Source: Lepturacanthus savala (Eukaryota; Chordata; Actinopteri; Scombriformes; Trichiuridae). Taken from it: a stretch of 64,000 bases of DNA. Numbering within the stretch: position 1 is the stretch's first letter; each line of letters begins with the position of its first letter. A program made the position numbers and the translations under genes. The stretch lies in contig CM060484.1 in NCBI GenBank assembly GCA_030544235.1, forward strand, positions 16,289,031-16,353,030. The letters are read 5' to 3'. Below the pieces are notes generated by a model, which saw nothing but the letters and a program-made list of their open reading frames with translations, did not search any database and was not told the origin of the DNA. Below, in pieces: positions 10,456 to 23,199 of this stretch.

Positions 10456-13400
10456 CTTTCACATTTTAGCCTAGGCTACATTTACAGTAGGTTACAGGTT
10501 AGCATCTCTATTGGCTATCTGTTGATGCATCTGTAGGTTACTTACCTAATTTTCTCATTTTCTTAGAATATTATAATTTTCTCCTTTCCTCCTCTTTGCC
10601 CAGTTATCCTCTGCCCCTCATGTGGAAGAAACGTTAACTTTGACTGATGCAGCCTCTTACGTGTCGTTTTGTTTACTTTCGCTTATAACAAGTCAAATAT
10701 ATGAGCATCTCTGTCACGTGAGACCGCATCGATGCCATGATAATTAGGTGGACTTTATGTATTTATTTTGTATTTGGCCTGTGCAGGGAGCTGCAGCCTA
10801 CCCAGTCAAATAAGGTCTGATGTTTTCTTCATGTGATGTGAAGCGACATGACCGCGTGATAGATAAAACATAATCAGTGGAAGTAGTACACAGACAGTAG
10901 ATAAAAACAATGTGATTTTACAGTCTTCCATAATGCAAATACTCTAAAGTAAGGAGATGCATTCAACAGCACAACTGCTAGACTAGTAAAAGAGAACTTT
11001 TTATTTTATTAACAAAAAACTATCTTTGAGCATCTGTAAATATTTAAGCCTGAATTCAATCCAAAATATGCAGATGGACAATGTGAACAACCTTAGCAAC
11101 GCATATCACCTTTTATTTGAAAAGTACGTGTCTCCATATTCAACTATTGAGAAAAGGGAGATGAACTATACACAATAACCCTCCATAAATATCAACTCCT
11201 CAGCTCTCTAGCATCGTGCGTGAGACCCGGCGGTGATGGACTATCTCAGGCTTTACAATCCCCCAGACAACATGCAACTTCAAAAGGCCACGGATATATA
11301 TATGTAGGAGTAAGCATTATAGTGTGTGGGATTGTGCTCTCCATGCGTCCTGTGCCAGTAAGGGGTTTGCAGCGTCCAGGTAAGACACGAATGGGAGTGT
11401 GTACTTTTGCACGTATAGCCTCTGCAGTTCATCAGGGATCAGGAGCTCTTGACTCAATAGAGCGCTAATCCCTCGGTGCTACGCCGCCTTCTCTCTGGAC
11501 AGCTGCCACTCCGGCCCTTTAGTCTCACCGCGTAAGCCATGCCTGACCACGGCACCTTTCCCACGCGTACCATAAACAAGCGTGTGTGTTGGAAAGAGAG
11601 AAAAACCCACCGTGAGTCATTTTTTGTGAGCATAAATGTCTAAAAATAAGTGAATACCTATAGAAACACTGTTGCCCACTCATACAAAGTGTACGGCATG
11701 CTACAAACTCATACTATCAATGCAGCACATTCACGCGTTGCCAACATGCAAATCAATAGAGCTGTTATGACGTCATGTTTTTCCTTGATGAGCCTTTGTC
11801 CTGTGGATAATATGTAACCTACAGGAGGAAGTAGCTATTATAGATATCTTCATTTGATTAGGCTGTGATCCAGTCCTTATTGCACCTGCACCACACACAA
11901 AAGAAAAGCGTTCTAACCTGTACAGTGAACAATAAGCAGCGCTCCTTTGACAGTTTAAAATCACATATTCTACAACAACATATTAGTCCTTTGGGCTAGA
12001 ACATGTCAGAAATGTATTAAATGTCATTCAATATCTTCTTTTGTCCTGAACCACAAAGATATTCAGTGCATTATCATAGAAAACAATAATATATATATAA
12101 TATATGTTTCTGTTCATCCACTAAATTGCTAATTTTATTACAGTGCATGTTCAAAAATGACAAAAATGTACATGCACTATCATCTAACCATGATTACAGC
12201 AAAGCAAAAGTATTTTAGTTATTGTATAGAGGTCTGCCAAATAGAGAAATATATCTGGTCTTTCCCTTAAAATGTAATCCTTTAAACCATTGAGGTATTG
12301 ATCATGTCTGAGAGCCACATCTTCAGTTTCTTTACTTTCCCACACTGATAACAGACATTTTGCTGCAGTAGTGATACAATGATTAATGGGAACATGTCAT
12401 GCTTTTTGTGCTCTTCAAAAGAGATTATAAAAAAAATTGCTTAAAATTTGCAGAAAAGAAGTTGGGAATACAAGTCATGTCACAAATGTAGTATGTGGAC
12501 GCGCTCCCTATGAGTGAAAACCCAGGGCTTAAAGAAGACATAATTTCTGTAGCATTTGCTGATAAAGTTGTTGCAAAGATTTTTACGTGTTGTCCTTTTC
12601 TCTACTCACATGTTTCAGATTGTATTCCAACAAAGAAAAGAAAGAGGAAAAAGTTTGTTAAAGCCAACTACTATAGATTAGGTTGGTGGTTCAGCCTTCA
12701 CAGCCGGCAGATGTCTGCTGCCTTAAAGAGACGAGGAACTAAAACAGCCTGAGAGGCTACATAAAGAGCCAGTATAACATAAAAATAGAAGTTTCTTTTC
12801 ACCACGAATCACATAAAGACATTCGATTGGATCCCAGACTATAAATATAGATCTGTAAATGTGCATATGTCCCCTTCTACGGATGTGTATTGGGATTGTG
12901 AGAGCTTTTGAAGCTCCATTAAAGATAGCTGTTGGACAGCTGCTTTTATCAGTGTGTGTGTGTAGAGTCTCAGACATAATATTGAATAACGTACACTAAA
13001 ACCTCGACAGTCAAACATCGGCGGGAGAGGATGACTGTTACATATTCTCTAACAGCAGTCATTTACACACATCCACACACATACGCACATACATACATGC
13101 GCACAGATGATTTGAATTCAAACCTTGGCCCCTTTGTCTCTAGCGCATCCCAAATGCCAGCAGGTCACCACAGGGCCTCTGCGAAATATCACCATGTCAG
13201 GCTGCAGCGATTGATGATGGTGCTCTCATTAAATGTGATCAGGTGAATTAACCTTTTGTCAGCAGCGATCAGGCCAGGCCTGGACACCACTCTGCCCTTA
13301 AAATACACACCTTATGTGTGTGTGTGTACTGTATGTATGAGTATGTGTGTGTTTTTGGACACTGACAATGCAGAATGATGATGAATATGATTAGATACAT

Positions 13401-14216
13401 GAGTGAAAACCCCCCCAGCCCCATCAACAAAATAGGTCTCTTTAATTTATACACAACATGAAGAAACACTGTGAGCTTGCTGTGAAACTCTCAACTGAAG
13501 CTACGAGTCCACCTGCTCTTGGATACATGTCACTGCTTCCTCATGCATTTTACTCCTCTTAATGGAAAGTTACACAATTGCCAAATGATAAGCAATAATC
13601 TTATTTCTATACTGGGTCAACTGCATATTTATTTTTTCAGATTTTCACACAACAAAATCTCAAACTAACTGCTCCAACGTGTGAATTATTTTCTTCTTAA
13701 ACTAAATTCTTACAAAAACACTGTTGACCCCAGCATGTGGTCACATCACTATTTTTAACAGGAAGAGTCTGCCCTCTTGTGGTTAGAATTTGCATCACAG
13801 TTGAACTGTATGTATTGTGTACAACTCAAAGACACCACCTAATTATTGATAATTTCATTGTGCATAGGTGACATTAACCCTCTATTGCATTATTATGTTA
13901 TGTTTGTTTTTTGGGGAAAATACTGAACTTATTTTTTTTCCCAGATAACCTATTCATTTAAGGTTACAGAGGTTTTATTAAATGTTTTCATATCTCTAGC
14001 TACCCTACCCTTCAAAAAAATCACATTCATACCATCATAAAAAGCTTTCAAAATCAACCTTATAATGTTCTAACTGTTTTTGGGAAAAGACATAACTCAC
14101 TCTATCAGGTTTCCTTTGCCCCTTTAGACAAATTATGTGTACACTGCATTGTGCTTCAGAGGAAGTGGTCTATGAAGAAGTTTGGATGAGTAAGTCATTT
14201 GTGCAATATGCAAACG
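10456..14216. other. Non-coding block, one weak exon candidate inside
   Basis: Apart from the exon-like interval at 11267-11379, I see no gene. There are short AT runs (11296-11305, 12091-12102) and short TG/CA runs (12952-12962, 13062-13090, 13315-13350). Open frames at 11773-11964, 12495-12752 and 13269-13469 lack any support. Most of it is probably intron or intergenic DNA. Confidence 0.5.
11267..11379 (+). other. Exon-like interval, unproven
   Basis: A pyrimidine-leaning acceptor (ttacaatcccccag) ends at 11266 and a good donor (GTCCAG/GTAAGA) follows 11379. One frame is open across the 113 bases. It encodes a hydrophobic stretch, YIYVGVSIIVCGIVLSM, followed by Arg and Pro residues, which could be a membrane segment. 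I recognise no protein. It would be on the opposite strand to the two supported genes, and chance splice-like words are common, so confidence is low. Confidence 0.18.
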
Positions 14217-14231
14217 CACACACACACACAC

Positions 14232-14318
<87 letters not shown>
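14217..14318. repeat. (CA)n microsatellite
   Basis: About 100 bp of CA broken once near 14231 (acaacac). The Val/Cys and Thr/His open frames on the two strands are translations of it. Confidence 0.97.
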
Positions 14319-14321
<3 letters not shown>

Positions 14322-14698
14322 CTGTTAAATAAGACCAGACACTCATTCTAGTTCCTGCCTCCTCTAGAATTAGGGATGCACCTATGCCACTTTTTTTTCC
14401 AAAACAACTACTGTATGAGTACTTGCAATTGAGTTCTCACTGACAGTGATGCTTGTACGTACTTGTTTTCATGCTGTCTCGCGGCACAACATGGACTGCA
14501 CATTTTATAATGTCCCACGTCTGATGCAAAACAATCTGTAATGGATTTGCTGGTGTGTGAATGCACAACCGCCTGCTGCAGCTTAAAATCATCGTCGACC
14601 CACTGTGCAGTCAGGCTGATGAGAGACATTAGGCTGACGTTGCTGCTCCAAATGTCCATGGTGACGTTTAAGGTTTTAATATCCTACAACAGCTTGTC

Positions 14699-14806
14699 CT
14701 GTCTGGGGTGTATCCCCGCTTCTCGCCTGTAATGCGCTGGGATAGGCTCCAGCAGACCCCCGTGACCCTAATGAGAAATAAGTGGGTATAGAAAATGACT
14801 GACTGG
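14699..14806 (+). mobile_element. SINE, strongly 5'-truncated copy with target duplication
   Basis: This is the last ~108 bases of the same SINE in + orientation. It runs from tctggggtgtatccccgc through gaccctaatgagaaataag to tatagaaaatgactgactgg. Flanking direct repeats CAACAGCTTGTC (14687-14698) and CAACAGGTTGTC (14807-14818) differ at one base, so the insertion is old enough to have mutated. The minus-strand open frame at 14676-14969 reads through this copy and is not a gene. Confidence 0.85.
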
Positions 14807-14819
14807 CAACAGGTTGTCG

Positions 14820-15289
14820 ACGTATTTTTTCACAAAGTCGGGTAGGGCATTTTATACCTTGTCTCCAATATGCTGAAAAGATGTCGGAATCCCAAATTAT
14901 CAACCACGGACAGTGGCTGGTCATCCAGGGCGATATAGTTGGCAAGAGCATCTGTGATTTTGATCGCATGTCAATTACCTCTGGACATTTTCTCCAATGT
15001 TAGCCAACATCTGCTGTAAAGTTGCTTGTCTCTTGTTCAAGTAAACTCCCGATATTCTGCATCGTGGTGGGATTTCAAGTTATGTTGTAAGCGGTAGATT
15101 TTGTACCTCCTCCTGGAATTTTTGCTGGACATTATTCTCATTCACCTTAAATTGTTTCCACACTGCTGAAACGACTGCTCCCGCCAGCGCCTTGAAGCCA
15201 AGCCTGGAAATCCCACACTGCTGCAAAGTGGACTTCTTACACACTGCCGTAAAGTGGTACCGGTGTTCGTATCAGTGGCAATTTTATGA
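14820..15289. other. Non-coding, no feature recognised
   Basis: Ordinary sequence between the SINE and a probable repeat. Words such as ccaatttttgt or terminal repeats were not found, and the open frames carry no recognisable motif. Confidence 0.45.
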
Positions 15290-15705
15290 TTACGAGTACC
15301 GTTATCGGGGCATCCCTATCCATAATGCTGCTAAACACCTTTGTGTGTGTGTGGGAGATGTCACAACAGGAGTGGAATTCAATTCTATCTGCCCCTGGAT
15401 CCATGTAGCCAACCCCTGCTTCTGAATTGCTTGCAATAGACTTCTGTTTCTCTGCCTGACCCCAGTTTTGTGAGGGGCGGGACGTTTCCTCCAGCCAATC
15501 ACAACAGAGCAGGCGTCTCAGTAAAAAGGGGGAGGGGGGAAGCAGGATTTCTAAGAGTGAGTGTGTGAGAAGGCAGGCTGCTTTGCTGCTACACATCCAA
15601 CTAGCTGCTTTTGGACCATAAAAGCATGCACATTTTTATAAGTACACCATGAAAAATTGTGATATTAAACTAGGAAAAGGGCAAAACGGAGCCCCTTTAA
15701 TTTGA
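15290..15705. repeat. Probable interspersed repeat (GC-rich core, ctttaa end)
   Basis: The segment combines ccagccaatcacaacagagc, a purine-rich core (15523-15545) and a final aaaagggcaaaacggagccc followed by ctttaa. This layout resembles fish non-autonomous elements that carry a 'gattggccagc'-type core and a tttaaag end, like those at 26.4 and 33.5 kb in this window. No clear terminal pairing was found, so the left end is approximate. The open frames over it are not credited. Confidence 0.4.
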
Positions 15706-18700
15706 GCCACAGCTTCACAAACTCCTCTGAAAATATGCCCCTCTTGGATGTGTCTACATGTACTGACATCTCTTTCATTCTTTTCAGCCTGCCTTTCTGT
15801 TGCTTACTTTCTAACCAAGAGGAGGTTTTGGCTGGCTTCCCTCAGAACCACAGGGTAAAAATGTACAACAGTAACTCTTCACAGGCTCCATTTCCTCCTC
15901 CTTCTCTCCTGGATCGTACCTCAAGGGTTATGACGGGGGCAACTGGGCTCGTGCGTACCGACAGACTGATGTGCCCATACTGTGCAGATGTTCTTTCATC
16001 TTTCATACTTCTACCGTGGCGAAACCTCGGCTCTCTCGGCGCTTAATACACACACTTTCACTTTTGCGTCATCCCTGACAGTGACCGTGGTGAAGAAAAA
16101 ATACAGCAAAAAAAAAAACAAGGAAGTTTACACAACTTTGGGGGAAAAAAGCAAACACTCCAGAGACTATGACTCACCCATGCATGTGGCGGCATCTCCT
16201 GCTTTAAGTACAACTTGATCTATGCTGGGTTTATTCCAGCCAACTATAATGGGAAATGTTTTTCCAGCCTCCGAGCTTTCCCGGAGCAGTGCACACAGCT
16301 TTTTAATGTGTAGGTATGCGTCTTAAAGCCCTAAATGGAACTAGATGTTCCCTTCGAAGAGTAAAAGTTTATATAGAGCTGTAATCAAGCGAGTGATTTT
16401 TTTTTCTTCTTTTTATTTTTTTCGGATTTTTCTTCTCGTAATTTGAGTCGTATTTTTTTTTTTGTCTAAATGAGCCTGGTGTGCTGCATTGTGCGCATGG
16501 CTGAACTGTGCCGGGTTGTGCTGAGCTATGCAGCCACATATGGGAGTGATTACAGTCCAGTGTTTATCAGACCTCACTGAGGGGACGGCCGAGCAGAGCA
16601 GAACCAGCCTTGCACACACTGCTTCAATTTCCCAGCTGCAGCCTTCTATGGGAATCAGACAATTGGAAAAATAATGCACCAGCCCTCTACATGCGATGTT
16701 GAATCCTGGAAGCAGCGTCTTTCTCAAGACTACTTAATAATCCGAGTCTGTTTACACGTGTTGGGGAGTGCTGTTACAGTACATGTGTAAAGAAATTTGT
16801 TTTTTAAAGCCTTCTGTGGCTCCAGAGGGATCTCAGTAAAGTCTAATGAATTTCAATTGATGTCACTTGAGTCAGTGTGGGCCGGTGCCAAAGACTACAA
16901 GTTTGAAAATAACATAAATCTAAGGATGAGGAGTTAGAAACAAGTGAGTTCACCAGACCTCTGCAGCTTGCTCCTAATCTCTGCTTAATGCTACTAGCTC
17001 AAGGCTATTACTTATTTGTTTAATGATTATTTCTATAGAGACAAGTATTTATATAGATAACCAATGTCACATAACACAGCATCTATAATCTAAGGTCATT
17101 TGCAAGGCCTGTTCCTACATGGAAATGCATGTAGGAACAGCACAAAATACAGTTCACAACCAGTTCCACAAAAAACTGCACTAAAGATTTAAAGTTCATT
17201 GTACAGTTTATGGTGGCATATAAATTTTAAAGTATTTATTATAATAAAAATGGTGAAAACGTGCTTGTTCTAGCTTCTCAAATCTGAATTGTTCTTAGGT
17301 TTCTTTCCCTTTTGTGATTGAAAACTGAATATATTCATATCTTGAACAGTTGAACGGCATGTTTATGCTACAGTACGCTACTTTTCTCACAATTAACCAA
17401 GAAACATCTGTAGATTATACAATAATGACAAAAAATGTCTAAACACAGGTGCAGAAGTTGTATACTGAACAATGTCATATGAGCAACACATGCCTTATAA
17501 GATGGAAAAGCCACAGTTACCAAAGAAAACATGATCTTTTATTGGGGCAAAAAAATTTCCAGTCCACAAGCATCTAACTCACATTTAGAAATCCCCAGAT
17601 GACCGGGCAGGTGGGTGGTTTTTCTCCGATCATCCAGTCTTTCAAACAGATAGGATGACCAGAATAGAACGGCTGCATGCGGCCTGTCTCTAATGTGTGC
17701 GTGTGAGCTGGATAACCTTCCCAGCAAAGCCAAGGAGTGCCTCAAGTCAGCAATAATGTCAGTTAGTCCATCCGTTCAGTCCCTGCTGGGTGCTTTATGA
17801 CAGCCTGCAACACAGAGGGAGACCCCAGCGGCTCGGCTTATCACTGCCACCTCAACTGTGTCTGTATAGAACACATCAATGCACTGTACAGTCCGTTAGA
17901 TCTAAAAATATAGTAAACATGTCTGACATTCAAAACATGTGTTCTTCATTCACATACTGCTTTGAAGCCTACTGCGAAAGCTTCATCAGGAAACCACAAG
18001 AGGACAAACCCTAATATATATTTCCTTCTCGTTTTCTCTGAAAAAAAACCCCACATGGCTGTTATAACGTCAAAGTTAGCGCTGCCTTTATGAGAAGCTT
18101 ATTGTTTGGTGGCTTCTGCATGGAGGCATGCGTGCACAGTCTAATCTTCCCCTCCTACATTGTAAACAGGCTCCTTATCTGCATGCATTTTTTGGTCCTG
18201 CATTACAAAATCAAACCATAGTAACATGTTCTAATTGCATGTTGTCCTGCTGACGATAAACGGGCCTTGCTTCCCTCATGATCCAGTAACGCACTTAAAC
18301 AGCCCTCTGCCAGCGCATGCCTTTCCTTAAATGAACTACAAATGTTCTGTTATGGATTGACGAGCTGGCCATGGGTGCTCCACGCAATGAGGTTTAGTTT
18401 CCACCGCATCAGAATTTGCTGAATTCGCTGTCAAGATTCTTAGAAAGCGCGGTGCTGATCTTTTGAGTCTGTTGGTTCGGTTCCAGTCATCCAGTCTTTT
18501 GTCTGTTCGGATTGTTGGTTTGTAGCTTTTGTGGCGGTCAGTCTGTTAGGTTTACAGAGTAGCCCTGCCAGATTTAGGTCAGAGCCAAACCAGTGATTTC
18601 TTGGCTCCTTCAAGTGTCAGCCTAATCTCATTCACACACAATTAGCCTCAGTTGACTGGGAGCAGTTTGCAAAGGAACCCAGACAGGCCAGAGCCAAGAG

Positions 18701-21700
18701 TTCAGTGACAGTCTCAAAGTGACATGCCACACTGGTTATGGAAAATGGAAGAATACACCTCCCGGGGTTAGGATCCAGTGTTCCTGTGCGACATCGACTC
18801 AGATCTCGGTTTATTATTTCTCAAGCTCAAGACAGGGCACACACAAACACATCTAGATAATACGCATGTGTCAAAATATGCATCCACCTGCAAACCGCTG
18901 AACCAGGCAAAGCAGAGGAAAATGACCACATAATTGGTTCCAGTAGTCCATTCCACATGTCTGCTTTCGCCTGCGACTCTGCGGCAACCTGCTGCCAGTA
19001 ACAATACCTGCCGACCGGCTTTGTTAGATAAGGCTCGGTCATGACAGTGCAGTGTCCAAAACAAAGAAATAATAACTTGATCCGATGTGTTTATCCCCAA
19101 ACAGAATAACTTCTGGAGATTAGTGCTGATCATGACAACTTTATGTTATTAATTTCCCTAAGATTTCAAAGATCCCCCTTCCCTCCAGGCATGTTTTAAA
19201 TTATATAAAACTACTTGGCTTTGAATAATAACTTGTGTCGAATATGTTTGTTTTCTTCAGGAAAATGGACCTCGTTAACGTCTACTCCATTCTCCCAAGT
19301 TCATTCTCAGTGCACCGGAGGGTTCAGGTTTCCGCACCACACTTGTGGAAGCTGCGTACTGAACCGCGATTGGCTCCAGATAAATTCCACCTCTTAAGGA
19401 TTTCCGCTTTATTCATGACAATTGTCTCCTGGCCTGTTGGACTGCTCATCATATTTTCCGTTGCGATGCTCACGTTAGTTTCAGGTCAAGTTCCAGCTCA
19501 TCAGCCGGCAGTTACTTGTAGCTGTGGATTCTGGGACCTGCCATGATTCATTCCTCTCTTCAGGGTGCTCCATTGATCACAGAGAATAATGCTCCTCCTT
19601 GCCTGACTCTCCCGATATTCTGATTTACCAGTGGGTTTGCCAACAGACACAAGCAGAGACCTGTCAAAGCTATTTTTTAGGGTTGGCAGAGATATCAGAG
19701 AGATTTTTTTGTTGAACTCGCCCATGTCCTTCTGAGAGCGCTGCAGGACATTTCTGATCCGCCATGTTGCCATCCCTTAAGCTGCTAACACATGACCAGT
19801 GTTAAGACTGCTCTCTGCAGACTGTGCCATTGCTTTCCTATGGGGAGAGCTGTGTTGCCCAATTAGATGGAACCTGCTACCCTTGGCATTGTGCACCGCT
19901 CAGAATTGTCCTCAAAGATCAAGTTATTTCAACTTCGACCTCACTTGCCACTGACCTTTCAAAGCGCAACCAATGAAACAGCTGTGTGATATAGACAGAT
20001 TTATATCTTTGGTGCAGCCTTTGATTCGAGACCTGCACTAAGCTCTGTACCCTACATCACCATGAGTGGCGAGCAAATGTCTTATCATGTGAAGGCAGCT
20101 TGAGGCTACAGGAGTCAACAGGCATTTAAGTGAATGATTTAAGGGCTTTTTCCCCCCCTATTGACCCATCAGATCTTTAAGAATGATTTCTGTCGGCCAA
20201 CAGCTTATGTCGTGATGTAGATATAGACAATGGCAAGAATCCTCCTTTTGATTAGCATGTTTGGGCTCATGTTCAGAGATAAGACAGAAGACTGTAGAAT
20301 GAGACTTTGTACCTGCAATGCTTTCTATGCTGGTTGCTCTATTATAGTGTGTCAGCAGGGGAAGGACACACGGTTTTGGGCTATTACAGAATTTAGAGCT
20401 GATGGAGGCTTAAGTTGGGGAGGATCCACAAAAAAAATCCCAGTTTAGCAGGTACCATCCACAGCCTCCACCAGTATTGTTGAATATCCAAACAAAACGC
20501 TCTCAAGATCAAGTGTAAATTCAATGCATTCTTGAGAACAACAAAGCATACAACTATTACATGCTTCATAACTTGATATCATTTTAGATTCATCTTGCAA
20601 ATGAATGTATTTTAGTTCTCCTTTGTACCGAGAGTCGCCTGTTACTGTCAGCGTGTGTCTAAATCCTGGGAGGAGAAAAAGAGAGCTGATCAAGGTCTAG
20701 ATAAAGTAACCCCATGACAAACTTCCTCAGTCAAACATGTGGAAACACTTCAGCTAGGGTCTGTGTGTGTGTCTGTGTGTGAGCACGTGTTACCATGCAT
20801 GTGAAAGCAGGCCTTATGAAGCTGTCCGAATGTGTTGGGTCCGTGTGGTGATGCATCTCTGTGCAGTACAATGAATTTATACCCCGACTTCTCAGCAGCA
20901 GCAGCCACTTTACTTGAGTGTCTCTGGTATCTCCTCGAGTATAGCGGAGAATCTATTTCCCTGTGCAGTAGCACTTCAGGATTGATCGTCTAAACTGCTA
21001 CTGTCAGAGCGATGGTCTGCCAGGAACGGGGCTCTGGTGTCCACGGCATACATAATGGCACAAGCTCGCTCGCCACGGCGGATAAATCAAGCTAATTAGA
21101 AGGGATCGTGTAATTCGAAAGTAAGTGCTCGGCACAAAGCTGACCAAATCTGGCGTGCACCCTCAATTCAGTACAATTTGGAAACAGGCAGCCAAGGATG
21201 GTGCGCAAACGTCTCCTCATCACACTGAGGCAAACTTATCAGCTGTGATAGCAATAGAGGGAAATTCATAAGTCAATTTCCACTTTGGCAAAGCCTCTGC
21301 AGATTGTCTGCAAAAGCAGGAAATTAGAGAGGAGATATGACCAGAACAAGACATTATTATCAAGATAATGAAAATTCCTCAGTGCTTATGAAATGTATGT
21401 GCAAAATATTATGCTCCAACACAGCCACTACCATGTGTTCTTTACCAACAATCCCCAGCTATATATAGGAAGTATTGCAAATGCTGAGGGATTATGTAAA
21501 GAGGAAGGAACTGGTGAGACATCAGTAAAAGTGAGCAGTTTGAGTATTTCCAGCAACTAATCTGAACCACAGTCACCATGACTTAGAGCACTGGTTGTAT
21601 ATTACTACACATCCATCCATAATTAACAGACAGAATCTATTGTGGTCAAAGGTTTAAACATATTTAAGAGTTAAATCTATTCAGATGTGGGTCTGTGGTC

Positions 21701-21882
21701 TTATTTGTGTCAGGTTTGGGTTCTTTGATGTAAAAAAAAAAAAAAGTTTGAGAACCAATGACTTACAGAGCCACTACACAGACACGGCGCGGCTGGTATA
21801 ATGTCTCGGAAATCTCTCCAGGTTTGCCAAATCCCAGAGTGCAACACACTGAGAAGTCCCTGCCTTCATGTGTCTGTCACCT

Positions 21883-21886
<4 letters not shown>
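15706..21886. other. Long non-coding block, some single-copy-looking DNA
   Basis: About 6 kb without recognisable repeat or exon. T runs occur at 16399-16475. The part at about 20990-21420 is of balanced composition with words such as caagctaattagaaggg and has none of the repeats seen elsewhere. That look suits a conserved non-coding element, but only an alignment to other fish could show it. Open frames at 18768-19133, 19235-19546, 20445-20693 and 20750-20974 have no splice or domain support. Confidence 0.45.

Positions 21887-21948
<62 letters not shown>
21887..21948. repeat. (GT)31 microsatellite
   Basis: A pure GT run of about 62 bp. An open frame on the + strand (21758-22018) passes through it and is not a gene. 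Confidence 0.97.
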
Positions 21949-21952
<4 letters not shown>

Positions 21953-22543
21953 ACACAGGAGTTCCTCAGAGACAGACAGACAACAGCAGGTGCTTTATGT
22001 GGGAGCAAAAAAAACTGATCACACAAATTCATCTTTAACCATCATCAAATGTTATTCTCAGCCCTCTGTGGAGCCTGATTGGACAGCATTCTGGCTGGCA
22101 GGCTGGACCAATCAGCAGCCGGCTTTTGGGTATAAAATAACAATTGACGGCGTCCTGCCATAAAACATCTCTTGTCAATAACGTTGCAGTCAGGTGCAGG
22201 ATGAAATGTATCTGCGTAAAGCATCCACCCCACGGTCTGACACGCGTGTGTACGCACGCTGGTGGCGGCGGTGAGATAAAAGGAAGACGGTAAAATGAAC
22301 AGAAGCAATCAGGGTTTCATTTAATCCAGACAGGTGGTGGACAGAGGAGACATCTGTAGGAACACGCGCAGCTTTTGGATGCATCATAACCAAATACATG
22401 TTTGGGGCATCCCTTATATGCGCGCACGCACGCGCGCACGCACCGTGGCGAATTCAGCGCTCCACACACAAGAAACTCATTGCGGGTGAAGTGTTTCGAT
22501 CTCCCTCCGTGTCCCAGACTGAAAGAAAAAGCCATCGACCTAC

Positions 22544-22641
22544 CTGGTAATCTCGAAGCTGCAACCTTTCCGAAGGAGCAGGGCTCTCTTCCGCATGATG
22601 CCTTTGTCTCTGCCGAGGTACACATTTTTATCTGAATTCAT
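22544..22641 (-). CDS. Possible first coding exon (32 codons), gene not recognised
   Basis: Reading the minus strand, an ATG at 22641-22639 opens 32 codons plus two bases. These end at an almost ideal donor, ATTACCAG/GTAGGT (exon end 22544, intron from 22543). The peptide begins MNSDKNVYLGRDKG and continues with the basic stretch MRKRALLLRKG and then CSFEIT. The second methionine (codon 16) has the better start context (A at -3), so translation may begin there. The frame stays open upstream through the untranslated GC-rich part, so an earlier start cannot be excluded, but no better ATG was seen. The intron phase is 2. A short, basic, regulated N-terminus of this type is common in alternative first exons of signalling or cytoskeletal proteins, but I cannot name the protein. 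Later exons would lie below 22543 and I did not find them. The exon could also be entirely untranslated. Confidence 0.45.
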
Positions 22642-22939
22642 GGGTGCTGGGGAGCAGGTAGACCCGTGGGAGCAGCACAGCTTTTCTTTCTTTCCAATAG
22701 GAGAAGGGGGGGGAAAAAAAGTCAAAAAATCTAGCAGTGGACCGCAAGAGGCGGAAGCGATGAGAGACGGGCTGGTCGAGGAGAGGAGAGAGAGAAAAAA
22801 AAATCCCTTTGACGCTCAAAGGAAAGTGGTCCTGCAGACTTTCTCCCCCCTCGGGCTACAGACGAGACGTGTGTGTAGAAGCTTTCAGAAGGTGCATGGT
22901 GTCGGGCTGCTCGCTGTCTCCATGCGGGCTTTGAGGAGC

Positions 22940-22942
<3 letters not shown>

Positions 22943-22970
<28 letters not shown>

Positions 22971-23014
22971 GGTTGTGAACCTGAGAGCGGACTGAGCTGC
23001 TGCTGCTGCTGCTG
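22943..23014. repeat. (CTG)n trinucleotide repeats in the proposed 5' exon
   Basis: Nine CTG units at 22943-22969 and six at 22997-23014 lie inside the CpG-enriched block. On the proposed transcript strand they are CAG repeats. Trinucleotide runs in GC-rich 5' exons are often variable in length. Confidence 0.95.
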
Positions 23015-23120
23015 GAGGTTCCGCGGCTCCAGACGATCCTGTGATCCCGTCCTGTGTGGAGCCCACAGCGCTCCCTCAGTTCAGCTGCAGCCAGGCACTG
23101 AGCCGCTCAGCGGTGACTTC

Positions 23121-23122
<2 letters not shown>

Positions 23123-23167
<45 letters not shown>

Positions 23168-23185
23168 AGAGAGGGAGGGAGGGGT
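23123..23185. repeat. (GA)n microsatellite
   Basis: A GA run at 23123-23160 grades into ggga units up to 23185. It lies at the upstream edge of the proposed promoter. A long purine tract of this type can act as a GAGA-like promoter element, but that is inference. Confidence 0.93.
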
Positions 23186-23199
23186 AGAACTAGTAGAAC

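Noticed and set aside
19235..19546. 103-residue frame with a signal-peptide-like stretch
   Set aside because: The hydrophobic segment is a chance feature. There is no good splice context or recognisable domain, and no CpG or codon bias.
22731..23066. Ala-rich 111-residue minus-strand frame
   Set aside because: It begins at GTG, its Ala run is the CTG repeat in another frame, and it ends before the splice donor. More likely 5' untranslated sequence.
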